DNA of 64,000 nucleotides from contig JAHQIW010000885.1 of the NCBI GenBank assembly GCA_019055375.1, positions 38,368 through 102,367 on the forward strand, given 5' to 3'. Below are positions 1 to 11,231 of this stretch, one piece after another; position 1 is the stretch's first letter, and each line of letters begins with the position of its first letter. The position numbers and the translations under genes are program-made. Below the pieces are notes generated by a model. It did not search any database and was not told where the DNA came from. It saw nothing but the letters and a program-made list of their open reading frames with translations. Source of the stretch: Parelaphostrongylus tenuis. Taxonomy: Eukaryota > Nematoda > Chromadorea > Rhabditida > Metastrongylidae.

Positions 1-179
1 ACATATTATTGAGCTTGATGCAATGACCGATCCAACGATTTCTTCAAATATTAGGCTTGCTCGCCTCCGAAGAACAAATGTGTACACCTAAACTGAGAAT
101 AAAAGTTGGCATGCTGTTACAACGACTGAAGCGGGAAACATGCATCACTTACTGGTTCTCATAGTACTCGGTTGTCCTT

Positions 180-650
180 CCACTCTTAGAATTCTTCCAC
201 TATTCAGAAGTACTCAATCTTCTTACGTAAATCAACTCTGAGTAATTGGAAATAAGCGAATGACTGATGATATAAACTTAGCTGTAGTGAGAGTTATCGG
301 TGAACTAATATCGAATACAGCATGCAATATCGTTTTTGTTGGAAACTACTCATTGTTTTCAATTTTTATTCACTATGATGGCTCTTGGGTACTGCATAAA
401 ACTGTGGTAGATCAAGAATTGATTAATTGCCAAATTCAACACAATTCGCAGCAAACCAACGTTTTTCTTTATATAAGGCGCATATATCTCAACTAAAATT
501 ATATGAGCAAGAAAGGGAAACCTTCTTCTATCACAATAATACGATAATTTCAGAGTTTTTAAAGAACGTCGAAAAAAAAACCCCTATTAAAATAGCGAAA
601 TTGCGTATTTTGCTCTGTGCGCGTCGATTTCTATAGCCGACCCTTAGGTA
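180..650 (+). repeat. Dispersed repeat R3 (in left arm)
   Basis: A noncoding segment recurs, diverged, at about 16720-17100 (opposite orientation) and 40960-41330 (same orientation), and as the inverted-arm copy at 24985-25450. Shared landmarks are a TCAACTCTGAGTAATTGGAA motif and a GAATACA(A/G)CATGC motif. No coding capacity was recognised. It has the character of a nonautonomous interspersed element, but no termini were identified. Confidence 0.6.
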
Positions 651-959
651 TTAATAATTCTAGGTAGACTTCAAGAAATTAAAATGACACAGATGCTGTT
701 TACCTTTCGTAAGTGAACGTGAGATGTCAAATTTTATGACATAATGTAATATTGCAATTATTTTGGGCTCTGTCAATCGTTCGCGTCTCATTATATGCAG
801 ACACTCTTTAACTACTTCAGTCCTCACTCTAATCAAAACTAGTTGTGGAACAGATGATAAAGGGCAAAACTCTTGGCTATGATAATTTCCCGAGAAAGCG
901 CCACGCATTTGACCCCATTCGTAGGATAGTTTAAGGTGACTCAGTGCATATTTGGCCTT

Positions 960-1165
960 TACAAAGATTCGCGCAACCCTATCGATGCGTCAGATTAGTG
1001 CTGCTGTCCTCTCACAGAAATGTGGTATCAGTTCACCAACATTACAAAGGGTGGAAGATTTAGTGAGCCTCGAGTGTTGTAACGAACCATTGAGCATTGA
1101 GAGCGACCATGCGTCTGTCGTATAGCACCTCTAACCTCTGCTATATGCGCGTTTAGTGTGAGTGC
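960..1165 (-). repeat. tRNA-derived SINE family 1 copy
   Basis: Read on the minus strand this has the head of a dispersed family found about ten times in the window: a tRNA-like A-box region containing GGTTAGAG, then a GGTTCG B-box-like stretch, then a body with GGCTCAC. The arm copy at 24455-24665 is its mirror. The head/B-box order implies an RNA polymerase III-derived SINE; that is inference from motif order. Confidence 0.6.
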
Positions 1166-1499
1166 GTACGGATGCTTCCATTATGAAATAGAAGAAAAAT
1201 ACAATTATCATAAATAATTCCATTTCGAATGCTACAGCGCCATGATAAGCCTTTTCAGAAAAGCAGTATATTTCTTGATTCACAATGGCTTAACCTTTTG
1301 AATGATGCTCATTAGTCCAATTCAATCAGTTTTAGTTAATAGATTTGATGCTTCTTACTCTAGTGCCAAAACTTATGAGAAAGCTTAATAATACGAAAAA
1401 AATCCAAGGTAAGGTTGGAACAACACCTCCTAGAGATTAAGACATGAGAAGGATGAAGCTCATGTCGTCGGTCAATCCCTAAGGATGTTAAATGCATTC

Positions 1500-1735
1500 A
1501 TCTAGAATTTCTAGCTTCGTATGAGGTGATTGAATGCACATGTGATTTCTATGAATGATTCGGTCTACCTAAGTATCAATTCAGTGATAGTATTCTTCCA
1601 GACAAGTGTGGTACCATTCAAGTGACCGACCCTGGTGGGATGGAAAATTTGGTGAGCCATGAGGGAGGGCAACGCACAATACCTCTAACCATTGCTCAAC
1701 ATGCGCTCGTGAGCAAAAAGTTCAAAGACTATGGA
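1500..1735 (-). repeat. tRNA-derived SINE family 1 copy
   Basis: A second minus-strand copy of SINE family 1 in the left arm. It is recognised by the GGTTAGAG head near 1700, the GGCTCACCAAATTTTCCATC stretch and the GGGTCGGT motif shared with the copies at 8300, 60895 and 61560. An AT dinucleotide tract whose length differs between the arms follows immediately (1738-1765). Confidence 0.65.
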
Positions 1736-2449
1736 ATATATGTATATATATATATATTATATAGATAATACACCAGAGTTTCTTTGGATAACCACTTATT
1801 TGCGATGAGATTCACCTTTGAATAGTATAGTTATTAATAATTTCATTTCTACCTCGTACATTCCAGTGCGTGGTTGGTGACGTTGAGAGTCAACTGCAAG
1901 AACGTTCGACTGATACCAATAATGTGGATGATGGTCGAGAAACGTGGTGTCGCCCAACATCCCTCTCCTCTTCCTTCAGCGAATCAGGATAACTAACTGT
2001 CGAAATAAACGTGAGGTAGATGAACATCTATGGCCAGCAGGAAAACGAGGCATGAGAAAATAAGACAATTGATGAAATGAACAAAGTCATTCGCTTGTGA
2101 CTTCAGATGAGTGTAGTGCCATTTCCCGAAGTGAAAGATTTTGGAGCAGTCACCCATGTTTTTTCATAACCTTAATTTGAAATCAAGAATCATGCCAAGA
2201 GAATGACTCTTAAAGGTTATTTGTTGCTTGGATTTAGCAGATAGTAAGTGATACGATGCACAAGACACCTGGTACATGATGCTCCCGCTGCTAACAATGC
2301 TCAACAGAAGTTATAAGGATGCATATATAATGGAAAAAAATTCTATGTATTAAAGGCAATGGTGCGCCTTGAACAATAAAGAAAGCTGCACCAGCATTAA
2401 TCCTTATAATCGAAACAGATATAGATCAAAGCCGTAAGATTGTGGTGAA

Positions 2450-3180
2450 GTGGCCACACCTACGAAATGATGACTCACGCAGGCGTAGACAAGAATCCTA
2501 GACCGTTCCGGGCGCTTCGCAGACGCCGCTGTGATGAGCATAATGCACAACCTGATAGATTAAGGAAGACATCTTTTCGCAGTAAACTGGTATACTAATG
2601 TCCTCCTATTTGGAACTATTATAAAAGGATACTTACTTAACAGGTTCTTGCAAGAAGGGGCAATAGCTTGTCTAAATAACTCGCTAAGCAACTGTGCACA
2701 GGAATGAGAAAGAGCAGAACCACAGTGGCGTAATGGTGTTTATGAAGACTGATAAGAAAGAAGTAGAATGGCTCTGCCATTGATTCACAGACGGGAGTAC
2801 CGAAAATCGCGAACATACGTATGATCAACGCTTGACGGATCTATTGCAAATAATTCGTTCGCAAAGTCAAAGACAGGCAATTCGAAATGGACGTGTTGGC
2901 AACTACTTAGAATTTGAGGCTTCTCCTCAGCCGACATCCAGCGACGCCCTCGAAAGACCACCAGCCACACCACGACGACGTAAGAGTTGCACTGAATGCT
3001 ACCATATGTTCGTAATGGTTGGACAACGTACTTGCACCTAAGAAAAGATTGAAAAACTCTATGCGAGGTGCAGCCAATGTCAGAAGCACGTTTGCAAAGA
3101 ATTCTTTAAGACTTTCTATCGAAATATACTTTGAAAATGGTGAGATAATGGTAATCCTTGAAATAGTATATTCTAGGTAT
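2450..3180 (+). pseudogene. piggyBac-like transposase C-terminal remnant
   Basis: An open stretch at 2832-3041 continues in another frame into a cysteine-rich tail. It reads CTEC, then a run of basic residues, then RCSQC and HVCKEF, matching the C-x2-C ... C-x2-C-x3-4-C layout of the zinc ribbon that ends piggyBac-family transposases (DDE_Tnp_1_7 class). Frame changes and stops upstream show it is dead. The identical copy is in the right arm on the minus strand at about 22450-23180. The upstream assignment (2450-2830) is weak; the zinc ribbon is the supported part. It differs from the longer piggyBac relic at 26290-27830. Confidence 0.5.
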
Positions 3181-3379
3181 GAGTTGCATATTGTTGCATT
3201 GTAGACTGTTCTGGTTTACAAATAGGTTGCTTCAGGAAATGAACATCGTTGATTCTATTAGGATCTACAAAGTCATTGATGTATGCACAGCGTGCACTGT
3301 ACAAATCGTATTAGACGTAGAAATGTGACTTTGCCGTTTTTAACGGTTGAAATGTTCTGTCTATTGAATTAGATGGTTT

Positions 3380-3481
3380 ATGGAAAACCCGCACAATGGT
3401 GATCAAATCGAAATGAATGCTTCTCTAAATGCAGAGGCTGCCTCGTATGTGTGTCTTGGCCGTTCTTTGAATATGGAAAAC
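3380..3481 (+). pseudogene. Truncated RTE reverse-transcriptase fragment at repeat edge
   Basis: The plus strand encodes an ASYVCLGRSLNMEN motif, typical of the region after the RT catalytic domain in nematode RTE-type LINEs. The similarity stops abruptly at 3481, exactly where the inverted repeat ends. The corresponding minus-strand copy continues uninterrupted for about 640 bp beyond the right-arm boundary (22146 down to about 21505), so the left copy was cut by the duplication breakpoint. Confidence 0.75.
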
Positions 3482-4470
3482 TAGCAATGTAATTTAGAAC
3501 ATTTTTTCATGACAGATGTTAGGGAAATTAGAAGACGATTTGTTAGAAAACAAATCCAAGAATTTTACGAGTTGGGAAATGAAAGCGCAATCTCCGGTGT
3601 GCACATCTCATACTGTACTATAACATGTCATTTTACCCTTTTGTGCGACTTGTGCTTTTAAATCAGCTTTTTGTCTGATTTTTTAAGAATGCATAGTCAG
3701 TAAGGTGAGGTGTGCCATTTAATGGAAAACTAGGTGTTTATTAATGCTAATGAACTCAAGATATAACTTCATTTTTTCTGCCTCCCTAATAATTCTTCGT
3801 TAAGTGGACACCAACCATGGCGACTCTTTTGGCGGCTGCACCCGTTACTAATTTATAATCGATCCCTATTTCTGTAGTCATGAGCATAGATGTAAGAGCA
3901 TTGTAGTGACAGCCGCTAACACGTACACGGAAAGAGCATAGCCACTGCTTGGCGAAAAAGCCTGCTAAGAGTGACGTAAAGGAATTGTTAGTCAATTGAT
4001 ATAAATAACTTTTATTAAGGTAGCGCGTACACTGATTTGACTCCATTCTCAGTGCAGTTTAACGGAGTACTTTGGCTGTTCATTGCAGTCGACTATTTTG
4101 AGACTTCGCTAAAGAACCACGTAACCTGACAGCATATTTTTATCCTCCCTTGAGGTTTCTCAAGAATACTTCTGCATTGCAAAAACCGTGATTTGGCATT
4201 CAGTTGCACGGCGCCTTTCTGTTCACATGGTTTGTCGGCGATCTACCCTTATGTAGAAAAATAGCTGACGAAGCTCAAAAACAATATGAACTGGCAACAT
4301 ATTTTGACCCTTTCATTAGGTCTGTTGCGGGCAATTGATCGCTTTGAAAGAATGCCACGGTGATTCTTTTACAACACCTTGGGTGTGGATACTTCGTCAT
4401 ATCCTTTACATAGAGTTAAATTGTCGAGAAGCCGACTGAGCGAGAAAGTGCCATGCAACTGACGAGGCTG
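3482..4470. other. Unassigned noncoding stretch
   Basis: No gene recognised. Short open frames here, including an 86-codon one on the minus strand, have no family signature, no splice context and ordinary AT-rich composition. Confidence 0.5.
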
Positions 4471-4479
4471 CCAGGGTGA

Positions 4480-4760
4480 GACCCGTGTCATTAATAGACC
4501 TCATGAAAGGCTCAAAATATGTAGTCAAATTATAATGTTTTTGAGCGATGCCTTAATATATTCAATTGCAATGTTTATGCAATTTATTCTTCCTAATAAA
4601 TCGCTTTTGCAGTGGTATGATTTTATAAGTATACCCAATTATGTCAATGGCATGCAAAAATTTGACGTCGCATGAGACTCGAACCCGTATTTCACTTTTA
4701 ACGGGGACGCTTGCTTCATTAATTGCACTACTGACGCCTGCTTGCCACCACTGTTTCCAC
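4480..4760 (-). repeat. tRNA-derived SINE family 2 copy
   Basis: On the minus strand there is a tRNA-like head with a B-box-like GGTTCGAGTCT (plus-strand 4675-4685), followed by a body that matches 5735-6010. The second copy, about 1.25 kb away, shares CATGAAAGGCTCA, CAAATTATAAT and TTGCCACCACT landmarks. This is a different family from SINE family 1. A functional tRNA is unlikely because acceptor-stem pairing is not evident. Confidence 0.65.
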
Positions 4761-5099
4761 TCTTCAACGCATCAGTCTCTCAACAAGCAACCGTTAGCGG
4801 ATCAGCCTGGTATTGAATACATGTATGATCGAACCGAATTCTTTTTGACAATGTATTTGTCTGTTATGGGCACTTGTACTGTGGAAGACACGTGTTTTTC
4901 GTCCTAGAGGCTGGTCAGTTGCACGGTACCTCTTGGGCCACTTAGTTCCATGCACCATGCAATCGACACTTACCCACTTTGGAAGAACGCCACGGTGATT
5001 GTTTCAGCGTATGCTGCCTGTAAAGAGTTTGTTGTCGATTCCTCTATATTTAGGAGAGCAACATTCATTGTTTTCTTCGGGCCTATTCATTTGAAACAT

Positions 5100-5460
5100 C
5101 TAAGGATCAAGTTACAGCGGGCGACATGAGATTAAATATCTCAGTGTATCTAGTAATATTAGCAAGTGTAGTAACCTCAGTCACAGTAAACGCTTCGACA
5201 ACCGTCCGTATCAACTACGCTCATTTATAGGATTTTGCTGGACGAAAGTAATACTTACTTTCCGCTGGTATCTCTGTTATATCTCCAGATGATAAGAAAT
5301 ATTATCTATAATTAACAGCCACCATTTTGCTGTTGTTTTTCAGAGTTCGGTCAGTCAGTGAAGTCTTCATCGTGCAGTGAGGTTGGTTTACAGGTCTATC
5401 GCCTAAAAATTCCAGCTCTAATATCTACTTACGAAAAATGGAAACATAAGTGGTGATTCT
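5100..5460 (+). other. Possible short secreted-peptide exons (weak)
   Basis: A 34-codon ORF from ATG 5126 has a short polar N-terminus followed by a hydrophobic core (VYLVILASVVTSVTV), like a signal peptide. About 130 bp downstream a TTTTTCAG acceptor opens a frame of 37 codons. No donor joins the two in frame convincingly. I see no homology and report it only so it is not lost. Confidence 0.12.
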
Positions 5461-5734
5461 TTTTCATATAAATATGTGATGGAGATGAAGAACATGTAAG
5501 TGACCATCCCTGATTTTCTGTCCTTCGTAGCTTGTGCTTGATGCATACAGTAGAATTGCCATGTACTTGTTTATTTTACTACTTGTTATCTTGTTTAGAT
5601 GTTAGCTAAAATATTCGTTGGTACTGAACTGAAATAGGAAACTTCCCGTGGAAACTAAGTGAACGAGTAGACACCGTGTAAAGGACGAAGCTGTTAGGTT
5701 GATGCAATGTCTTGCGCTGTCTAAGTGCCCTAGC

Positions 5735-6010
5735 AGTCTTCATGAAAGGCTCAGAATGCATTTTCAAATTATAATATTCTTGAGCGAGGTCTAAAAATAG
5801 TCGATTGCATGTTTAATGCAGAGCATTCTCCTTATTTAACCGTTTTTTGTAGAGGTGTGATGTTATAAATATACCCAATAATATTAAATGGTATGTAAAA
5901 CTATGACGCTACATAGGACTCGAACCCGCATTTCTGACTTGGCGAGCGAGTGCTTTATTAATTACATTATTGACGGCTGTTTTGCCACCACTCTTTCTAC
6001 ACTAATGCGT
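5735..6010 (-). repeat. tRNA-derived SINE family 2 copy
   Basis: The better preserved family 2 copy. Its minus strand carries a perfect B-box consensus GGTTCGAGTCC (plus 5917-5927) and an A-box-like region near 5960. The body matches 4480-4760, and its end matches a fragment near 19870 that shares CCACTCTTTCTACACTAA. Confidence 0.7.
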
Positions 6011-6034
6011 ATATTCACAGCATATCGCTAAAAA

Positions 6035-7130
6035 CCCACTAATCGCCTCTTTGAGGGATCCCGACCGTTTTAGTCGTCAGGGCACGTGGTGCTTTCCTAG
6101 GTGGTGAAAAGGGAAACTCAACGCAAACCAAAATCGACCGTCTGCTTCCGAGAGACGCAGGTGGTGTCAGGACATAAGATTTCTGCATCTGCCCCGCCGA
6201 TCCAAAACTTTATTTCTACGAGTCAAGTCGGCCAAAAGTCTGTAATCAAGCGGCTTTGAAGTACATAGGAGGCGGTTAAAAGTCGTCTCCAACAAAGCTC
6301 CTCCCGTTCCTCGGAGAGAGGCTTGCAAGCTACTCGTGAATAGTCAGACCACACTTTTAGAGCTTACCAAGCTATACGTTAGGTATCATGATGTTGAAAA
6401 CAGTAACAAATATGGGCCTCATTCCCCTGACTTCGAAAGAGCTCCTAGTACGGCAACGCTAGGCAGGACGAATACGGTGAGGCTGCTAAATTCTCAGGGT
6501 CAAAGCAGGTACCTACAATGCAAGAATACTTGCTCACGAATCGACTGTAGAAATTCTACTGATTCAAGGGAGGATAAGGTACGACGTTATTGGCCTGTCC
6601 AAGGCGAGAAGGCGCCATTCTTTTCACGCTGTTTATGACACCGGAGCAGAAGTGTTTCTTCGAACGTGCCATCGCAGAGGTGTCGACAGCGCTGGCGTCC
6701 TCGTTTAAATCGAATTTTACCGTGAACACCGATTCATTTGAACAACTAACAACTCGTATAGGACGACTGCGGTTGAAACAATGTAGTTCAATGCCGGCTT
6801 TCACCTTCTTCGTTGCTCACGCATCAACATCAAATTACGACAAAGGCGAGGTCGAAGCTTTCAATATGGACCTCGAAGAATTCTTCAGAAAAGATCATGA
6901 ATTCTCCAAGGTGCTCGTTAGAGGTTTCAATGCAAAATAGACCTTGAAGGACGTCTGAAAACGTCAGATTGGGACCCACGAACTGGAATGGTAATGAACA
7001 TGGTAAGAGGCTATTTAAGTTCATCATAATGACCCAAACCATCCATGGTAACTCACAATTCAAAGAGCCTCACTGTCAGCGATGGGCGAGGGAGTCTCTC
7101 AAAGCTGAGTACCATGACGAAATATACCGC
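6035..7130 (+). pseudogene. RTE LINE 5' region and endonuclease fragment (broken)
   Basis: The leader (6035-6330) matches the 5' leader of the RTE copy at 53235-54895, read on the other strand. Then come broken frames encoding an apurinic/apyrimidinic-type endonuclease: NSNKYGPHSP near 6410, RRHSFHAVYDTGAEVF near 6615, TTNNSYRTT near 6750 and DLEEFFRKDHEFSKVLVRGF near 6870. Premature stops and frame changes show a dead copy. It ends near 7130 where it meets an oppositely oriented fragment. Confidence 0.8.
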
Positions 7131-8110
7131 ATCCAATGTAGTGCTCTCTTCAAACGTTCTTCTAGGCCCAGTTTTTGCACCCAAATCTCCAATTATGACC
7201 TTAAAAAATCCACTCGCTTCTCTGAAGAATTTTTTGATGTCCATATAGAACGCTTCAAATTCGTCTTCGTCATAGCTTAATGCTGATGCGTGAGCAACGA
7301 AGATGGTCAAAACCGAACCGGAACTGATCCCTATCGTTTCCGCCGTGATCGTCTACATGGTGTTAGTTGTTCAAATCAATCGGTGTTCGCGGTAAAATTC
7401 GATCTGACGAGGATGCCAACACTGCCGACACGTCTGCAACCGCATGCTGCAAAAAAAAACAATTCTTTTTCGGTCTCATAAACGAAGCGAAAAGATTGGC
7501 GTTTTCTCGTCTTAGCCAGGCCGATGACGTCCAGCCTTATCCTTCTTACTTGAATTAATAAATCTTCTATAGCCGAATCATGAGCACGTGTTCGTGCATT
7601 GTTTGCACAGATAGTCATTCTAGTCCATTTCCATTTAAGAAGCCTAGTTTGGTCCCGAGATTTTGGCAACCTCTCCGTACTCGTCCTACCCAGAGCTGGC
7701 GTATCGGAGTTTTCCGGGATTAGGAAAATAAGGCCCATAGTCATAGTGTTTTTAGCATTTTGCTACACACCGTTTGGCTTGCTAGTTCCTAAACGTGGGG
7801 TTGGGTTCTTGCGAGTAGCTTGCCATTCTCTCTCGTAGAAGGAGGAGCTTATTTGTTGGAAACGACTCCTAGCCGCCTCCCACATACTTTCCAGCCGCTT
7901 GACTGCAGACTTTTCGCCAACTTGACTCGTGGAAACAGAGTTTTCGTTAGATCGGCGCTGCATAAGCAGGTAGCTCATCCTCTCCACCCACTTGTCTGGG
8001 AAGAATGCGGTCGCTTTGGCTCGTGTTTATTCCGTATCCACCACCTAAATAAGCTCCACGTGCCCTGGCGACTAACCGTGCGGGATTCCTCACAGGACGA
8101 GATTCACAAA
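7060..8110 (-). pseudogene. RTE LINE 5' region and endonuclease fragment, opposite strand
   Basis: On the minus strand the leader (about 8110 down to 7760) is followed by MTICANNARTRAHDSAIEDL, DVIGLAKTRKRQSF and later FMDIKKFFREASGF-type endonuclease blocks, ending near 7060. It is homologous to 6035-7130, so together they make an imperfect palindrome of about 1-kb arms meeting near 7130. The upstream part keeps a 122-codon open frame (7376-7744); the rest is interrupted. RTE endonuclease nicks target DNA in the intact family. Confidence 0.82.
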
Positions 8111-8299
8111 CCTTGTCGCTGTCGCTATAAAAAGATGAAATATGACAAAGAAAACATTTATGACTACACCTTGGGTTGAAAATGGCAGCTATCCCCAAAA
8201 TCATGATTATTCAAAGGCAATACCTATAATCGTGAAGGTGACGTTCTTTCGTCCCTTATTCTTCGCTTCTATGGTCTACAAAGAACGCTTGTGGTGCCG

Positions 8300-8580
8300 T
8301 GATTACAGGTGATGTGCGTCGCACACGAGTTCAATGGTTCGATCTCGAGCTCATGGCTCATCAAGCCATTCATCCCTCCGGGGTCGGTATATTGGTACCA
8401 GACTGGTCTCAGACTTCTCTGCGAGGGTAAGCAGCACAAACTCGGTTTAGCAGGAGGCTACCGCGAGCCATTGTAAAGGCCAGATATGCATCAAATCATT
8501 TCAAACCAAGGTAAAATTTGAAGTTGAATGCATGGCACATCCTTCAGGGATTGATCAACGCCGAGAGCTTAATCCTTTTT
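8300..8580 (+). repeat. tRNA-derived SINE family 1 copy
   Basis: Plus-strand copy with a GGTTCGATCTC B-box-like block at 8336-8346, a GGCTCATCAAGCCATTCAT segment, a GGGTCGG block and the family tail around GGGATTGATCAACGCC. Its head is shortened relative to the 60895 and 61560 copies. Confidence 0.7.
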
Positions 8581-9110
8581 TTGTGGTATGTCTGACAAGA
8601 CTGTAGCTCGAAAGCACCAGATTTCTCAAAAGAAGCCTATGTGGGAGTATTTGCAGTAATCAGGCGAAGCAGGTGAATGAAGAACCGCATATACTATTTT
8701 GATGTGTACCTCATAGGAAAAAATCCACATTTCTTCCCATAATTCATATAATGCTGATGTTGCAAAATATCAACCAGAATCTTTATTTGACATTCAACAA
8801 CTTTCAAAAACCAACACCGATCGGGAGAAGTTTGGCCTATGAATCAGTAACTCACAACATTTTACTTTAAATGCGTGGAATTAGTGCGTCATACAGTCAG
8901 CAAATAGTAATTACTGGAACAATCAACTGCTAGTACGTCCCAGAACAATTCATTTGTACTTCATCATTGTCCGAAACACTACATTTTGTGATATTCCAAC
9001 CTTTAGTATATATTCATAATGTTGAATGTTCCTCTAGGTTCCGTTCTGACTTACCTAAATTGTCGGTAAAACGCGAATGGCTCTTTATTCACTCTTAGAA
9101 TTTTTTCACA
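8580..9110. other. Noncoding stretch
   Basis: No gene, RNA or repeat was recognised in this AT-rich interval. Confidence 0.5.
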
Positions 9111-9111
9111 T

Positions 9112-9195
9112 TCCTCTTCTATCGACCAATTCTATAGACCCACTCAGAATGATATAATGTGATAAGGATATGCATGTTTTGAGCTGATAGGCCTA
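9112..9195 (+). repeat. Short direct repeat, copy 1
   Basis: About 75 bp are repeated at 9388-9460 in the same orientation, 275 bp apart, sharing CTCTTCTATCGACC and ATATGCATGTTTTGAGCT. The first copy directly abuts the hammerhead motif at 9194-9245, so the 275-bp spacing could be the period of a ribozyme-bearing tandem element; that is inference. Confidence 0.7.
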
Positions 9196-9245
9196 GTAGT
9201 ATACAGGCGCCTATTTCGTCCTATCGCAACTCATCAGTGCCACCC
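9194..9245 (-). ncRNA. Hammerhead ribozyme motif A
   Basis: On the minus strand all consensus core blocks occur in type I order: CTGATGA (plus 9231-9237), a 13-nt stem II hairpin with GUU/GAC pairing, GAAA (plus 9214-9217), a 6-bp loopless stem III (ATAGGC/GCCTGT, one wobble), U16.1 and H17 = A (plus 9202). Stem I pairs GGGUGGCA with UACUACUA with one mismatch and wobbles. A core plus three compatible stems is unlikely by chance. It lies in noncoding repeat DNA. Activity is not shown. Confidence 0.72.
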
Positions 9246-9387
9246 TCCCCCGGTTCAGTCGAAGGCTAAATAATCCTCTATGAGAAATCGAAGCCGAGTA
9301 TTAAATCACTTCAGGTCAGGCGAAGTACTTACTTAAGGTAGTGGTTACCAGCAGTCGAGCTCGCAGTTGTTATAATACAACATAGCT

Positions 9388-9460
9388 CTTCTATCGACCG
9401 TTTTTTACGGATTCGCTCAGAATGACATAGTCTGATAAGAATATGCATGTTTTGAGCTTA
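9388..9460 (+). repeat. Short direct repeat, copy 2
   Basis: Second copy of the 9112-9195 repeat. No ribozyme core follows it, unlike copy 1. Confidence 0.65.
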
Positions 9461-10260
9461 AGCAACATGACAAAGGTGAGCGATCATTTAAGAAACCTTA
9501 AAGGACAAGCGACGATGGGTTCCGCGCGAATAACGTGGATACAATATATCTGACGCACGCGGGAAGTTGGCCGAAGACGACAGCCGAACTCCTGGAGCTG
9601 GCCTATGCAATCACTTATCTGTCTCTCTCTTTCCTTCCTTGATTACATTTTAGTCGATTTCGTTAATTTTATAAATTGACATAGCCTCGTTGCATTCGTA
9701 TCGCTTGCTGATGACAACGTCGTATAAGACGTGTAGTATTGTGTACCACTTTTGGCCTGATTATCGATAATTCATAATTCGATGACGATTGTAATGCAAG
9801 CCTATGCCACGGAGACGGGCCCAATAGTGAGAGTCATGGGCGACTCACCCCCGTGGGATAGGTAGCAGCCTATTAAGACTATCTGGATTCTTGCACGTAC
9901 ATATATGATTTGTACTACTTACATGCCATCTACACAGCATACCATCCCGAGTTCTAGTCCTTCTGAGGCGACCATGGTGTCTCCCCGAGCTTTCGTGTCC
10001 TTGTTACGGCTTGCAAGCATTCTAAGTACTTCTCGAAAATTGTCCGTTGGTTCTTGCTCTGTGGCCTCGTGTAATTTTGACGTATTGACTTATCACTCAT
10101 GTCGCTGGACCGTACCGCGCCGGTTCATCGGCCGGTCGCGGTATTTCGTAGTGTACTGTTGGCGCCTGTCTCTCACCTAACTATGTCTCTCATCCACCCG
10201 TGTGGTAATAATAGAAATCCTGGAGCAAGAATAAAAACATCAGTGCGAAAGACCTTGAAG
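9461..10260. other. Noncoding stretch with GC-richer patch
   Basis: No gene recognised. A 91-codon open frame at 9905-10180 lies in DNA with a GC-rich patch near 10110-10170, but it has no splice context or family signature. I see nothing further to assign. Confidence 0.4.
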
Positions 10261-10269
10261 CTTTTTGGA

Positions 10270-10430
10270 TAAACCACAAACTAACGGAAATGAATAGGAG
10301 AGAAGAATGCCTAAATATAAGAAGTGATATGGCACCTTATCTCAGATTCATCTTTAAGTCTAATTGCGATTTATTCGTAAATCGTGTCACACTAGACTGG
10401 TGACCGCTCTTAAGAACAAAGAAAAGTGGC
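10270..10430 (+). repeat. Diverged direct duplication, copy 1
   Basis: Resembles 10850-11000 in the same orientation; shared blocks include TGATATGGC(A/G)CCTT and GTGTCACA. No coding capacity. Confidence 0.5.
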
Positions 10431-10530
10431 GTTTTTCGGAATAACTAGACTATTGATTTCTTTTCATTTAGACTTCTGATGCTTGCGAAATTTTTACCGA
10501 GTAATCAGTTATGGTATGATTTACACGTCT

Positions 10531-10570
10531 ACGCTCTGACGAAGGCATTCCCGCCAAAACGTTAGCCATC
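10531..10570 (+). repeat. Degenerate hammerhead-like motif
   Basis: CTGACGA is followed by a GGC...GCC hairpin and AAAACGTTAGC. This resembles a hammerhead core but with an extra A before stem II and the required G of GAAA changed to A, so it is probably inactive. Its GGC/ATTCC/ACGTT module resembles both arms of the foldback at 43247-43446. Confidence 0.4.
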
Positions 10571-10849
10571 GAGTTTTTAGGAAAAGAAAAAATTACCGTG
10601 CAAGTTCTAAATAAAGAAAAGGCAGTTCCTAAACACTCAATGATTGCATGAATACCCTGCTTAACTATTCAGATGGGGAAAGTCAGCTATGTATTATAAT
10701 TTGGTAAATTCTTTGCAAAATGAACTTACTCAAACTAGAAATCAATCTAAGATAGGGCCCCATGTCGTTTGTAATCTACAAACTCTCTTCCCTTCAATTC
10801 TTTTTACAGGGTTTTCGAAGCATCATCCCTCAAAACATTCTCGCATTTA

Positions 10850-11000
10850 GTTCCCTGTGGATTTTTGAATAAAAACCGAGAAGGAACAGAAGAGAGAGTG
10901 TTAAAATAATCAAATGATATGGCGCCTTTTGTTAGATTTATTTTTTAGTATAAGTAAAATGCTCATTCGTAGTGTGTCACAGCACACCTGTAACTTTTTT
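10850..11000 (+). repeat. Diverged direct duplication, copy 2
   Basis: Second copy of the element at 10270-10430, upstream of the ulp-1 exons. Confidence 0.5.
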
Positions 11001-11231
11001 CATAGAGTGTTGGGTTTTGCAGATATGCTCGACATTTGAACCGATTTTGCACTAGATTTTTCCGAAATGATCGAAACATTAAGCGATACTTGGATGTGGT
11101 TCCGTTGAATGCGTCGTATAGGCTCTGAAAGAGGCCAAGCCGTCGAGACGTAGACCATCGTCTTGAAATGATATATCAACCTCTATCAAGTTTACAAAAA
11201 ATACCGTTCATACTTGTTTGATCCTAGACAG

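Larger units (their letters stand above)
1..3481 (+). repeat. Left arm of large inverted repeat
   Basis: This arm is the reverse complement of 22146-25621. Paired coordinates sum to about 25,622 near position 1 and to 25,627 at the inner end, so only about 5 net bases of indel separate the arms. Differences I saw are single-base indels near 890, 1325 and 3190, a substitution near 2280 and a length change in the AT tract near 1740-1765. The arm is already paired at base 1, so its outer end lies outside the window. It contains SINE copies, a piggyBac-like zinc ribbon and the end of an RTE fragment, so it is a segmental duplication and not one transposon. The short open frames in it are mirrored in the other arm and I do not call them genes. 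Confidence 0.95.

Noticed and set aside
4641..6010. tRNA genes suggested by GGTTCGAGTCC boxes
   Set aside because: The copies are repeats with diverged bodies and no convincing acceptor and anticodon stems; tRNA-derived SINEs fit better.
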